A stretch of 64,000 bases of DNA from Streptomyces sp. WZ-12 (GTDB taxonomy: Bacteria > Actinomycetota > Actinomycetes > Streptomycetales > Streptomycetaceae), in NCBI RefSeq assembly GCF_028898845.1, contig NZ_CP118574.1:3968001-4032000 (forward strand). The letters run 5' to 3'. Within the stretch, counting starts at the first letter, position 1; the number at the start of each line of letters is the position of its first letter. A program made the position numbers and the translations under genes. Shown here one piece after another: positions 27,476-36,009 of this stretch. The notes under the pieces are model-generated. The model was not told where the DNA came from. It saw only the letters and a list, made by a program, of their open reading frames with translations, and ran no database searches.

Positions 27476-28248
27476 TGCGTCTGGACATCACCGGACTGTC
27501 GGTGGCGGTGGCCGGGCGGCGCCTGGTCCACGACGTCACCCTCACCGCCGGCAGCGGGCGGCTCGTCGGGCTCGTCGGCCCCAACGGCAGTGGGAAGTCA
27601 ACCCTGTTGCGCTGCGTCTACCGCGCGCTGCGCCCGGCCGCCGGCAGCGTCCTCCTGGACGGCGCCGACCTGCACGCGCTGACCGCCCGCGAGGGCGCCA
27701 CGTTGCTGGCCGCGCTGCCCCAAGAGGCCGGCACCGACTTCGACTTCACCGCCGCCGAGGTCGTCGCCATGGGCCGGCTGCCGCACCAGCGCGGCTCCGG
27801 TCGGCCCAGCGCCGCGGACCGCGAGATCTGCGCCCGCGCGCTGACCCGGGTCGGCGCCGACCACCTCGCCGACCGCGGCTTCCTCGGCCTCTCCGGCGGC
27901 GAGAAGCAGCGCGTCCTGATCGCCCGCGCACTCGCCCAGGAGCCCCGCGTCCTGGTCCTCGACGAGCCCACCAACCACCTGGACATCGCCCAGCAGTTGG
28001 AGGTCCTGGCGCTGGTACGGGACAGCAACCTGACGGTGCTGACGGCGCTGCACGACCTCAACCTGGCCGCCGTGCACTGCGACGAGTTGCACGTGCTGTC
28101 CGCCGGCCGGATCGTCGCCTCCGGACCGCCGCACGACGTGCTCACCGCCGAGCTGCTGGCCGAGGTCTTCGGTGTCCGCGCGCACCGCGTGCGGCACCCC
28201 GAAACCGGCGCCGTCCAGCTCCTGTTCGACCGCCTGCCCGCCTCCTGA
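27475..28248 (+). CDS. Cobalamin-type ABC transporter ATPase (BtuD family)
   Basis: The 257-residue ATPase has Walker A GPNGSGKST, Q-loop LPQEAG, signature LSGGEKQR, Walker B VLVLDEPTNHLD and switch His ALHDLN. This is the FepC/BtuD class that powers metal-chelate and B12 import. It overlaps the permease stop by one base, and the binding-protein gene follows 5 bp later. Confidence 0.92.
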   Translation: MRLDITGLSVAVAGRRLVHDVTLTAGSGRLVGLVGPNGSGKSTLLRCVYRALRPAAGSVLLDGADLHALTAREGATLLAALPQEAGTDFDFTAAEVVAMGRLPHQRGSGRPSAADREICARALTRVGADHLADRGFLGLSGGEKQRVLIARALAQEPRVLVLDEPTNHLDIAQQLEVLALVRDSNLTVLTALHDLNLAAVHCDELHVLSAGRIVASGPPHDVLTAELLAEVFGVRAHRVRHPETGAVQLLFDRLPAS

Positions 28249-28253
28249 GGACC

Positions 28254-29303
28254 GTGAGGGACCCCGTGACCGACACCCCGCACCCCGCCCGCCGCCTCCG
28301 CCCGGCCGCCTGGCTCGCCGCCCTGGCCCTCGCCCTCACCGGCTGCGGCGCCCACGTGGGCACCGGGCCCGCCGGCACCGATGCCCGCCCGGCTCCCGAC
28401 GACCGCCCCGTCACCCTCACCAACTGCGGCACCCGCACCACCTACCCGCACACCCCGCGCCGGGTCGTCACCAACGACGTCGGCATCACCGAGATCATGT
28501 TCGCGCTGGGCCTCACGGACCGGATGGCCGGCTACGTCATGCCGGACGACAAGGGCGAGCTGAGCAAGGTCCCGTGGAAGGCCGCCTACGGCAAGGTCCC
28601 CTGGCTCTCCAAGAAGGCCATCACCAAGGAGATCGCCCTGGACGCCAAGGCCGATCTGGTCTTCGCCGGCTGGAACTACGGCTTCGGCGAGGGCGACGGT
28701 CTGACCCCCGCCGCCCTGAAGAAGCTGGGCGTCGACGCGTACGTCCTGACCGAGTCCTGCCACAACGGCACCGACTCCGCCGCCCGCGGCGTGATGCCAC
28801 CCCTGGAGGCGCTCTACGCCGACCTGACCAACCTCGGGAAGCTCTTCCACGTCGAGGACCGCGCCCAGGCCCTCATCCGCACCTACCGCAAGCAGGTCGC
28901 CGACGCCGCGGCCCACGCCCCGGCCCACCGCCCCACCGTCTTCCTCTACGACTCCGGCCAGGACAAGCCGATGACCGCCGGCGAGTACGCCGCCGCGCAC
29001 GACATCATCACCAAGGCCGGCGGCGACAACGTCATGAAGGACCTCAAGGACTCCTGGACCACCGTCGGCTGGGAGACCGTCGTCGCCCGCGACCCCGACG
29101 TCATCGTCGTCAACAACTACGGCGACACCACCGCCGCGCAGAAGAAGGCGTTCTTGGAGTCCTACGCCCCGCTCGCCAACGTCTCCGCCGTCAAGCACCA
29201 CCGCATCTACGTCATGGACTACGCCGAACTCGTCGAGAGCCCCCGCAACCCCACCGCCATCGCCGACCTCGCCCGTTATCTCCGAGGAGTGCACACCGGC
29301 TGA
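28254..29303 (+). CDS. Cobalamin-type ABC transporter substrate-binding lipoprotein
   Basis: The 349-residue class III binding protein has a lipobox LALTGC (Cys31) that anchors it outside the membrane. An N-lobe (RRVVTNDVGITEIMFALGL), a backbone helix and a C-lobe (DVIVVNNYGD) follow. It uses a GTG start with GAGGA upstream; a GTG at 28266 is an alternative. It is the third gene of the riboswitch operon, so a corrinoid is the most likely ligand, although close relatives bind iron chelates. Confidence 0.88.
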   Translation: MRDPVTDTPHPARRLRPAAWLAALALALTGCGAHVGTGPAGTDARPAPDDRPVTLTNCGTRTTYPHTPRRVVTNDVGITEIMFALGLTDRMAGYVMPDDKGELSKVPWKAAYGKVPWLSKKAITKEIALDAKADLVFAGWNYGFGEGDGLTPAALKKLGVDAYVLTESCHNGTDSAARGVMPPLEALYADLTNLGKLFHVEDRAQALIRTYRKQVADAAAHAPAHRPTVFLYDSGQDKPMTAGEYAAAHDIITKAGGDNVMKDLKDSWTTVGWETVVARDPDVIVVNNYGDTTAAQKKAFLESYAPLANVSAVKHHRIYVMDYAELVESPRNPTAIADLARYLRGVHTG

Positions 29304-29324
29304 CCGCCCTCCTACACTGGCCGT

Positions 29325-29780
29325 GTGGTGACCACCGACTGGCAGAGCGACCTCCGCAGGCGCGGCTACCGCCTGACCCCGCAGCGGCAACTGGTGCTGG
29401 AGGCGGTCGACAGGCTGGAGCACGCCACCCCGGACGACATCCTCACCGAGGTGCGCAAGACCGCCGGCGGCATCAACATCTCCACCGTCTACCGCACCCT
29501 GGAGCTGCTGGAGGAGCTGGAGCTGGTCAGCCACGCCCACCTCGGCCACGGCGCGCCCACCTACCACCTCGCCGACCGCCACCACCACATCCACCTGGTG
29601 TGCCGGGACTGCACCGACGTGATCGAGGCGGACCTGTCGGTGGCCGCCCCGTTCACCGACACCCTGCGCGAGCAGTTCGGCTTCGACACCGACCTGAAGC
29701 ACTTCGCGATCTTCGGCCGGTGCGCGTCCTGCACCCGGCAAACCGGGCAGGGCGGCCGGGACGCCGAGGGAAGCGGGTAG
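29325..29780 (+). CDS. nur: Fur-family regulator, nickel-responsive Nur
   Basis: The 151-residue protein has the Fur winged helix (RLTPQRQLVLEAVDRL, INISTVYRTLELLEELELV) and a C-terminal metal domain with the HHHIHLVCRDC and GRCASC zinc/regulatory ligands. Sequence and neighbouring ygfZ match streptomycete Nur, which with nickel represses nickel uptake and controls sodF/sodN. TACACT sits 7 nt before the GTG start, giving a leaderless promoter of its own, 21 bp after the uptake operon. Confidence 0.85.
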   Translation: MVTTDWQSDLRRRGYRLTPQRQLVLEAVDRLEHATPDDILTEVRKTAGGINISTVYRTLELLEELELVSHAHLGHGAPTYHLADRHHHIHLVCRDCTDVIEADLSVAAPFTDTLREQFGFDTDLKHFAIFGRCASCTRQTGQGGRDAEGSG

Positions 29781-29810
29781 CTCCGCGGCCGCTGGTCGTA
29801 GGCTGGGCCC

Positions 29811-30791
29811 ATGCTGCGACATTCATCCGCCAGCCCCCTGTTGTCGCTGCCCGGCGCCGTCCCCGCCGAGGCCCCCGACGAAGGCGTCGCCGCGCACTAC
29901 GGCGACCTGTTCCGGGAGCAGCGCGCGCTCGCCGACGGCTCCGGCTTCGTGGACCTCTCGCACCGCGGCGTGGTCACCGTCAGCGGCCCCGAGCGGCTGA
30001 GCTGGCTGCACCTGCTGCTGACCCAACACGTCAGCGAACTCCCGCCCGGCCGGGCCACCGAGGCGCTGATCCTCTCCGCGCACGGCCACGTCGAGCACGC
30101 GCTCTACCTCGTCGACGACGGCGAGACGACGTGGCTGCACACCGAGCCCGGCAAGCAGGAGGCGCTGATCGCCTACTTGGAGAGCATGAAGTTCTTCTAC
30201 CGGGTCGAGGTCGCCGACCGCACCGACGCGTTCGCCGTCGTCCACCTCCCGGCCGGCTCCATCACCGAGGCCCCCGAGGGCACGGTCGTCCGGGAGGCCC
30301 CGCACGGCCGCGATCTCTTCCTCCCCCGCGCCGAGTTGGAGTCCTTCGCGGCGGAGCACGGTCCCGCGATCGGCGTGCTGGCCCTGGAGGCGCTGCGCGT
30401 CGAGGCGCACCGCCCGCGGCTGGGGCTGGAGACCGATCACCGCACCATCCCGCACGAGGTCGGCTGGATCGGCGGCGCGGTCCACCTCCAGAAGGGCTGC
30501 TACCGCGGCCAGGAGACCGTCGCCCGGGTCCAGAACCTCGGCAAGCCGCCGCGCCGCCTGGTCTTCCTGCACCTGGACGGCAGCGAGGTGCACCTGCCCC
30601 CGCACGGCACGCCGGTCCGCCTGGCCGCCGACGGCCCGGAGGGCCGCCAACTGGGCTTCATCACCACCTCGGCCCGCCACCACGAGCTCGGCCCGATCGC
30701 CCTGGCCCTGGTCAAGCGCAACGTCCCCACCGACGCCCCACTGATCGCGGGCGACACCGCGGCGGCCCAGGAGGTCGTCGTCGAGCCGTGA
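29811..30791 (+). CDS. ygfZ: YgfZ/GcvT-family folate-binding protein
   Basis: The 326-residue protein has a GcvT-like N-terminal fold (DLSHRGVVTVSGPERLSWLHLLLTQ) and the family hallmark KGCYRGQE around residue 228, whose Cys is needed in YgfZ for iron-sulfur cluster assembly or repair. TAGGCT ends 6 nt before the ATG, indicating a leaderless transcript. It is adjacent to nur and converges with dtd across the repeat array. Confidence 0.92.
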   Translation: MLRHSSASPLLSLPGAVPAEAPDEGVAAHYGDLFREQRALADGSGFVDLSHRGVVTVSGPERLSWLHLLLTQHVSELPPGRATEALILSAHGHVEHALYLVDDGETTWLHTEPGKQEALIAYLESMKFFYRVEVADRTDAFAVVHLPAGSITEAPEGTVVREAPHGRDLFLPRAELESFAAEHGPAIGVLALEALRVEAHRPRLGLETDHRTIPHEVGWIGGAVHLQKGCYRGQETVARVQNLGKPPRRLVFLHLDGSEVHLPPHGTPVRLAADGPEGRQLGFITTSARHHELGPIALALVKRNVPTDAPLIAGDTAAAQEVVVEP

Positions 30792-30837
30792 GGGAGGGTG
30801 GTGCGGCGGGACCGGGCCGGCTGGCCGGGCCCCACCG

Positions 30838-31293
30838 CACCGCGGAACACCCAGGAGGGCGCGGCGCGTCTCGCGGGGGATTCCCGCCGGGTGCGTGGCT
30901 CCCGGCGAGGAGTCCCCGCCTGACTGCGGGGGTCTCGCGGGGAATTCCCGTCGGCTGCGTGGCTCTCGCGGATTCCCGCCCGGTTGCGTGGCTCCCGCGC
31001 GCAACTCCCGTCCGGGCTCGCTGCGTTCCACCGGGAGTACCCGCCCGGGCGGGGAGCCTTCCGCGGGGAACACCGGCCAGGGCGCGGCGCGTTCGGCGGG
31101 GAGACCCGCCTCGGCCCGGTGCGACGTTCCGCGCGGGACCCCGCTCCGCCGCGGTGCGCATCCACGGGGGACCCCCCTCTGGCCCGGTGCGTGTCCGCGG
31201 GGGACCCCACTCCGGCGCGGTGTGTCTCCGCGGGGGACCCGGCTCTGGCGCGGTGTGTCTCCGCGGGAATACCCGTACCGGCGTGGCGCGTTG
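30838..31293. repeat. Degenerate ~33-bp tandem repeat array, about 13-14 units
   Basis: The convergent gap between ygfZ and dtd (577 bp) is mostly an imperfect tandem repeat. Each unit reads roughly TCCGCGGGGGACCC, then a variable GC-rich stretch, then CGGTGYGT. The clearest copies are at 31160-31280, and units decay leftward. The period is a multiple of three, so several frames stay open and give 11-residue repeats such as CVSAGDPxxAR. I do not regard these as genes. Each unit contains a small GGGG..CCCC dyad. Confidence 0.8.
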
Positions 31294-31368
31294 AGGCCCC
31301 GCAGGGGGCGCTTGCGGCCCCTAGGGGAAGTGTTCCCCCAGCCCCTAAGGCCCCGGCGGGCCCGGAGC

Positions 31369-31794
31369 TCAGACCTCCAGCAGGACCGTGAACGGTCCGT
31401 CGTTGGTGAGCGACACCTTCATGTCCGCGCCGAAGCGGCCGGTCTCGACCTTGGCGCCCAGCGCGCGCAGTTGGGCCACCACCTCGTCGACCAGCGGTTC
31501 GGCGACCGGGCCCGGCGCGGCGGCGCTCCAGGTGGGACGACGGCCCTTGCGCGCGTCACCATAGAGAGTGAACTGGCTGATCACCAGCAGCGGCGCCCCG
31601 TCGTCCGAACAGGACCTCTCGTCCTGGAGGATCCGCACCGACCACAGCTTCCGGGCGAGCTGCGCGGCCTTCTCCGGGGTGTCGTCATGGGTGACGCCCA
31701 CCAGCGCGCACAGCCCCTCCCCGACGATCTCCCCGACCGTCTCGCCCGCCACGTCGACGCGTGCGCCGTTCACCCTCTGCACCACAGCTCGCAT
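31369..31794 (-). CDS. dtd: D-aminoacyl-tRNA deacylase
   Basis: The 141-residue protein begins [15 protein letters not shown] and has both active-site motifs of [18 protein letters not shown] and the Gly-Pro loop [14 protein letters not shown] hydrolyses D-amino acids, and glycine mischarged on tRNA-Ala, from tRNA in the cytoplasm. The length and the ATG at 31794 match the family. Confidence 0.95.
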   Translation of the reverse strand: MRAVVQRVNGARVDVAGETVGEIVGEGLCALVGVTHDDTPEKAAQLARKLWSVRILQDERSCSDDGAPLLVISQFTLYGDARKGRRPTWSAAAPGPVAEPLVDEVVAQLRALGAKVETGRFGADMKVSLTNDGPFTVLLEV

Positions 31795-31967
31795 ACCCGC
31801 CATGATGCCGGGCCGCCGCGCCGCCCGGGCCGGTACCCCCACAAGGGCCGTTCGCATGCCGTGTCCCCTGCACATGGACTGCACAGAGTGGCACGATGCG
31901 TGCACGCGGTGCGTTTCACGGACACATGCCCTGGATGCGGCACCGGTACGAGGGGACGGAACGATTC

Positions 31968-32729
31968 ATGACGACACTCGGCGCCGGACAGACACCCGGC
32001 CCCGTGCCAGCCGCCCGGACGGCACCGGCGGGCAGCCCGCCGCCGGCGCTCCCCACCCCACCGTCCGGTCGTACGAGACCCGTCGCCCCGGAGTCCCCCA
32101 CCGCCCCGGAGGCCCCGCACGCGCTGACCACCACCCCGGCGCCGGCTCCCATCGAGCCCGCCCCTACCAAGGACGACCCCATGCTCCAGGCCGGCCAGGC
32201 AGCACCCACCGCCCGCCCTCCGCAGCAGCGCGACCGCTTCCGCCCGACCGGCTCCCCCGAGCTGTCCGGGCTGAGCCTGCCCGAGCTGCGGGGGGTGCGC
32301 CGTGACTGCCAGCAGGAGGAGGCCGACCTCAGCTATCTGCGCCGCCTCCTCCAGGGGCGGATCGACATCCTCCGCGCCGAGATCGCCCGCCGCACCGGGG
32401 CCCACTCGGCGCTGCTGGACCGGCTGCCCGAGATCCTCACCGACCTGCCGTCCCGCCAGCGCTCGTCGGCCCGGCACGTGACCCTCGGCACCCCGCACAG
32501 CGAGGAGTGCCGTCGGCTCGCCGACGAGATGCTCGGCGAGGTGGAGCTCTCGGACCTCACGGCCCGTACGGACGAGGAGTTGCAGGACGCGATGGGGCGG
32601 CTGATCCGTCACGAGCGGGGGATCTCACAGCGCCGTCAGTCCCTGCAGCGCACCACCGACGATTGCAGTGCGGAAATCGCCCGCAGGTACCGTGAAGGCG
32701 AAGCGCAAGTAGACGACCTGCTGTCCTGA
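31968..32729 (+). CDS. rsiG: Anti-sigma factor RsiG, c-di-GMP-dependent partner of WhiG
   Basis: The protein is about 253 residues. A Pro-rich N-terminus is followed by LSLPELRGVRRDCQQEEADLSYLRR and a helical hairpin. Both c-di-GMP signatures E(x3)S(x2)R(x3)Q(x3)D are present, first in EADLSYLRRLLQGRID and again in ERGISQRRQSLQRTTDD. In streptomycetes RsiG with c-di-GMP holds sigma-WhiG and delays sporulation. The ATG at 31968 with AGGGGACGGA upstream is preferred; an in-frame ATG at 31896 is possible. Confidence 0.92.
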   Translation: MTTLGAGQTPGPVPAARTAPAGSPPPALPTPPSGRTRPVAPESPTAPEAPHALTTTPAPAPIEPAPTKDDPMLQAGQAAPTARPPQQRDRFRPTGSPELSGLSLPELRGVRRDCQQEEADLSYLRRLLQGRIDILRAEIARRTGAHSALLDRLPEILTDLPSRQRSSARHVTLGTPHSEECRRLADEMLGEVELSDLTARTDEELQDAMGRLIRHERGISQRRQSLQRTTDDCSAEIARRYREGEAQVDDLLS

Positions 32730-32781
32730 TCGGCCACAAGCCGCCTCCGGGGCCGCGGGTCCCGTCCCCGGAAGGCCGGCC

Positions 32782-33801
32782 GTGACCCCGTCGAAGACCT
32801 CCTCCTCGCCCACCCCGATACCCGAGCAGTCGCCGTCCGCGGCGTCGGCGACGCCCGCGGGGCCGTCGCCGGTGCTCGCCGAGGTCGTCCGGTCCGGCTT
32901 CGTCGAGGGGCGGCACCGGGGCTCGCTGGTGGTGCTGGCCGCCGACGGGAGCGTGGAGTGGGCGCTCGGCGACGTCGACGCCCCGGTCTTCCCCCGCTCC
33001 ACGAACAAGCCGATGCAGGCGGCCGCGATCCTGCGGGCCGGCCTGGACCTCTCCGGTGAGCGGCTGGCGCTGGCCGCGGCCAGCCACTCCGGCGAGCGCT
33101 TCCACCTCGATCTGGTCCGGACCATGCTCGCCGAGCACGGGCTGACCGCCGAGCAGCTCCAGACGCCGCCGGACCTGCCGCTGGACCCGGAGGAGGCCGA
33201 GCACTACCTCGCCGCCGGCAAGGTCCGTGACCGGCTCACCATGAACTGCTCCGGCAAGCACACCGCGATGCTCGCCGCCTGCGCGCTCAACGGCTGGCCG
33301 CTCCCGACGTACCTGGAGCAGGACCACCCGCTCCAGCAGCTCGTCCTCGACGTGGTGCGCACGGCGGGCGGCGAGGAGGTCACCCACATCGGCACGGACG
33401 GCTGCGGCGCCCCGCTGATGTCGCTCTCGCTGGCGGGGCTGGCGCGGGCCTACCGCCACTTCGTGCTGGCCGAGCCGGGCACGCCGGAGCGGCGGGTGGC
33501 GGACGCGATGCGGGCCCACCCCGAGTACGTGGCCGGTACCCGCCGGCCCGACACCTGGCTGATGCAGGCCCTGCCCGGCACGCTGTCCAAGATGGGCGCC
33601 GAGGCGGTGCAGGCGCTGGCGCTGCCCGACGGCCGGGCGCTGGCCTTCAAGATCGACGACGGTGCGACCCGGACGCTGGGCCCCGTGCTGGCCCGGGTCC
33701 TGCGCGAGCTGGGCGTGGACGACCCGGTGCTCGCGCGCATCGAGGACGTGCCGCTGCACGGCGGCGGCAGCCGGGTGGGCGAGATCCGCGCGGCGTTCTG
33801 A
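32782..33801 (+). CDS. Asparaginase (Rhizobium etli AnsA type)
   Basis: The 339-residue enzyme belongs to the class unrelated to E. coli AnsB. It hydrolyses L-asparagine to aspartate and ammonia. It keeps the Ser-x2-Lys pair in PRSTNKPMQA and SHSGE. The Cys/Lys/Cys metal-site residues are in NCSGKHTAML and DGCGAPL. A Ser/Pro-rich N-terminus of about 30 residues precedes the domain. The GTG start has GGAAGG upstream. It follows rsiG by 52 bp. Confidence 0.9.
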   Translation: MTPSKTSSSPTPIPEQSPSAASATPAGPSPVLAEVVRSGFVEGRHRGSLVVLAADGSVEWALGDVDAPVFPRSTNKPMQAAAILRAGLDLSGERLALAAASHSGERFHLDLVRTMLAEHGLTAEQLQTPPDLPLDPEEAEHYLAAGKVRDRLTMNCSGKHTAMLAACALNGWPLPTYLEQDHPLQQLVLDVVRTAGGEEVTHIGTDGCGAPLMSLSLAGLARAYRHFVLAEPGTPERRVADAMRAHPEYVAGTRRPDTWLMQALPGTLSKMGAEAVQALALPDGRALAFKIDDGATRTLGPVLARVLRELGVDDPVLARIEDVPLHGGGSRVGEIRAAF

Positions 33802-33818
33802 CCGGACCCGTAGGGGTT

Positions 33819-33843
33819 CCCGGCGGGGTGGGTCTCCGCCGGG
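33819..33843 (+). terminator. Hairpin after asparaginase gene
   Basis: CCCGGCGG / CCGCCGGG makes an 8-bp stem with a 9-nt loop 17 bp downstream of the stop. Confidence 0.45.
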
Positions 33844-33981
33844 CCCCGCCGGCGGGGACGCCCGGTGGCTCCCGCGGAATCCGGGCCCCCGCATCCGTCA
33901 CGCGCGGGGCCGGGTAAATCTAGAGTGGCGGTGAGCCGCAACACAGGCGCGCTCACCCACCACGACAGGAGGCCGGCCACC

Positions 33982-34413
33982 ATGAGCGACGCGCATTCCC
34001 CGCAGCAGGGCCCCGAGGCGGTCGAGCACGCGCACGACCCCGAGGTGCTCCAGCTCGCGGCCAAGGTGTTCGACCTGGCACGCCACGGTGACACCGACAC
34101 CGTCGCCGCCTACGTCGACGCGGGCGTGCCCGCCAACCTGACGAACGACAAGGGCGACTCCCTCGTGATGCTGGCCGCCTACCACGGCCACCCGACGACG
34201 GTGGAGGCCCTGTTGCAGCGCGGCGGCGACGCCGACCGGCCCAACGACCGGGGTCAAACCCCCATCGCCGGCGCGGTGTTCAAGGGTGAGGACGAGGTCG
34301 TCAAGGTCCTGCTGGCGCACGGTGCGGACCCGTCGGCCGGCACGCCGTCGGCGATCGAGACGGCCCGGATGTTCCAGAAGACGGAGTTGCTGAAGCTGTT
34401 CGGCGCGGAGTGA
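33982..34413 (+). CDS. Ankyrin-repeat protein
   Basis: The 143-residue protein is built from about three ankyrin units: DKGDSLVMLAAYHGHPTTVEALLQRGGDAD, NDRGQTPIAGAVFKGEDEVVKVLLAHGADP and partial flanking repeats. It has no signal or membrane segment, so it is a cytoplasmic protein-binding scaffold of unknown partner. AGGAGG precedes the ATG. Confidence 0.9.
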   Translation: MSDAHSPQQGPEAVEHAHDPEVLQLAAKVFDLARHGDTDTVAAYVDAGVPANLTNDKGDSLVMLAAYHGHPTTVEALLQRGGDADRPNDRGQTPIAGAVFKGEDEVVKVLLAHGADPSAGTPSAIETARMFQKTELLKLFGAE

Positions 34414-34441
34414 CGGGCGGAGCTCCTGACGGTCGGCGCCG

Positions 34442-34461
34442 GGGCGGGCCGCACCCCGCCC
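34442..34461 (+). terminator. Hairpin after ankyrin gene
   Basis: GGGCGGG / CCCGCCC, a 7-bp stem with a 6-nt loop, 28 bp after the stop and followed by TT. It lies just before the SoxR-like promoter. Confidence 0.45.
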
Positions 34462-34470
34462 TTCCGCCAC

Positions 34471-34501
34471 TTGACCTCAAGTTTAGTTGAGGTTCTAGCG
34501 T
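34471..34501 (+). promoter_or_regulatory. SoxR-like promoter with 19-bp spacer and CCTCAA/TTGAGG dyad
   Basis: A -35 TTGACC (34471-34476) and -10 TAGCGT (34496-34501) are separated by 19 bp, the long spacer of MerR-family promoters. Within lies CCTCAAGTTTAGTTGAGG (34475-34492), nearly the soxbox CCTCAAGTTAACTTGAGG. The gene behind it is a flavin reductase, a type known in the S. coelicolor SoxR regulon. Confidence 0.75.
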
Positions 34502-34539
34502 CTGGGGCGTCACACCCGCTCCGTCCCGAAGGGCCTCCC

Positions 34540-35109
34540 ATGTCCGCAGAGCGCTTCACCCTCGCCGTCCTCGTCGGCAGCACCCGCGAGGGCCGGTTCG
34601 CCCCGGTCATCACCGAGTGGTTCACCCAGCACGTCGGCGCCTCGCACCCGCACCTCCTCCTCGACGTCATCGATCTGGCCACCGTCCGCCCGTACGAACT
34701 CCGGCCCGGCAGCGAGGAGTTCCTCGCCTACGCCAAGCGCGTCGAGCAGGCGGACGCGTTCGTCGTGATCACGCCGGAGTACAACCACTCGTTCCCGGCC
34801 CCGCTCAAGCACGCCATCGACCTGCTGCGCTCCGAGTGGCAGGCCAAGCCGGTCGGCTTCGTCTCGTACGGCGGGATCTCCGGCGGCCTGCGGGCGGTCG
34901 AGCAACTGCGGCTGGTCTTCGCGGAGTTGCACGCCACGACGGTCCGCGAGACGGTCAGCTTCGCGCTCCCCGCCGGCCCCTTCGACGACGAGGGGCACCT
35001 GCACGACCCGGCTCCGCCCGCCCAGGCCGCCGACGCCCTGCTGCGCCAACTCGGCTGGTGGGCCGTGGCGCTGCGGGAGGCGCGCACCGCCCGCCCGTAC
35101 GGCAACTGA
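34540..35109 (+). CDS. NADPH-dependent FMN reductase
   Basis: The 189-residue flavodoxin-fold enzyme has LVGSTREGRFAPVITEWF (FMN phosphate loop), the TPEYNHSFPAPLKHAID signature and GFVSYGGISGGLRAVEQL. It reduces FMN or quinones with NADPH. GAAGGG precedes the ATG. The SoxR-like promoter suggests induction by redox-cycling compounds. An HxlR regulator follows 72 bp downstream on the same strand. Confidence 0.92.
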   Translation: MSAERFTLAVLVGSTREGRFAPVITEWFTQHVGASHPHLLLDVIDLATVRPYELRPGSEEFLAYAKRVEQADAFVVITPEYNHSFPAPLKHAIDLLRSEWQAKPVGFVSYGGISGGLRAVEQLRLVFAELHATTVRETVSFALPAGPFDDEGHLHDPAPPAQAADALLRQLGWWAVALREARTARPYGN

Positions 35110-35181
35110 GCCGCCCCGCACCCGCCCGTGATCGTCGATACTTGACGCACGGACGGGTGCGGGGAACGCGAGGGGAGCGGC

Positions 35182-35541
35182 ATGGGCGGGCGCACGGGGC
35201 CCTACGAGTGCGGGCTGGACGCCGCGGTGGACGTCATCAGCGGCAAGTGGAAGGTCCTGTTGCTGTGGGCGCTCGACCAGGGGCCCCGGCGGTTCGGTCA
35301 ACTCCGCCGCGAGCTGCCGCGCATCAGCGAGAAGGTACTGGCCCAGCAGCTCCGCGAGTTGGAGGCCGACGGCATCGTCGACCGGCGGGTGTTCGACCAG
35401 GTGCCGCCGAGGGTCGAGTACGCGCTGACCGGGCTGGGCACGTCGCTCACCGAGGCGCTGGCCCCGTTGGGTGCCTGGGGGCGCACCAACATGGCCCACC
35501 TGGAGGCCGCTTGGACCCAGCGGCATCCGGACACGGGGTGA
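35182..35541 (+). CDS. HxlR-family transcriptional regulator
   Basis: The 119-residue winged-helix regulator starts GPYECGLDAAVDVISGKWKVLLLWAL with the conserved redox-reactive N-terminal Cys10. It continues RFGQLRRELPRISEKVLAQQLRELEADGIV and ends with PRVEYALTGLG. Such proteins sense electrophiles or quinones and often control adjacent reductases, here the FMN reductase. GAGGGGAG precedes the ATG. Confidence 0.92.
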   Translation: MGGRTGPYECGLDAAVDVISGKWKVLLLWALDQGPRRFGQLRRELPRISEKVLAQQLRELEADGIVDRRVFDQVPPRVEYALTGLGTSLTEALAPLGAWGRTNMAHLEAAWTQRHPDTG

Positions 35542-35580
35542 CCCGGTGGGCGTCGGGCCGCCCGCGCTGATCCCGGGTCA
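35539..35580. terminator. Dyad spanning the stops of two convergent genes
   Basis: TGACCCGG (35539-35546) pairs with CCGGGTCA (35573-35580), with an inner GGGCG/CGCCC stem. The outer arms contain the stop codons of both hxlR and the VOC gene, so the genes are closely packed around one bidirectional hairpin. Confidence 0.5.
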
Positions 35581-36009
35581 CGCCCCGTCCCCCGGGGCGG
35601 TGGGGTCCGCGGCGCCCTCCTGGATCGCCCAGCCGTTGCCGTCGGGGTCGTCGAAGTAGACGAAGGTGTTCCAGGCCCCGCCGGGGCCGTCGGCCAGCGC
35701 GCCGTCCGCCACGTGCTGCACGGGCCCGACGGGCACCCCGCGGGCCAGCAACTCGCCGCGGGCCGCGACCACATCGGGCACCACCAACTGCACGCCCCGC
35801 ACCGAGCCGGGGCGCACCCGTGTCACCCCGTCGCCGGCGCCGAGGACGATCGAGCAGTGCGAGCCCGGCGGGGTCAACTGGACGATGCGCACGCCGTCGC
35901 CGAGGCGGAGGTCGTGGTCGACGGTGAACCCCACCTGCTCGCTGTAGAACCGCTTGGCGCGCTCCACGTCGCGCACCGGAATGGGCACCAGTTCCAGCTT
36001 CCACCGCAT
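35578..36009 (-). CDS. VOC-family (glyoxalase-like) protein
   Basis: The 143-residue protein has two beta-alpha-beta-beta-beta units of the vicinal oxygen chelate fold: RDVERAKRFYSEQVGFTVDHD and the closing NTFVYFDDPDGNGWAIQE. The WAIQE Glu and an upstream His could bind a divalent metal. The substrate is unknown. The ATG at 36009 is preceded by GGCGAG. Confidence 0.87.
   Translation of the reverse strand: MRWKLELVPIPVRDVERAKRFYSEQVGFTVDHDLRLGDGVRIVQLTPPGSHCSIVLGAGDGVTRVRPGSVRGVQLVVPDVVAARGELLARGVPVGPVQHVADGALADGPGGAWNTFVYFDDPDGNGWAIQEGAADPTAPGDGA

Noticed and set aside
30895..31971. Long open frames through the 33-bp repeats on both strands
   Set aside because: They arise from a period divisible by three in GC-rich repeats. 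There is no RBS, the composition is not gene-like, and the frame overlaps dtd.
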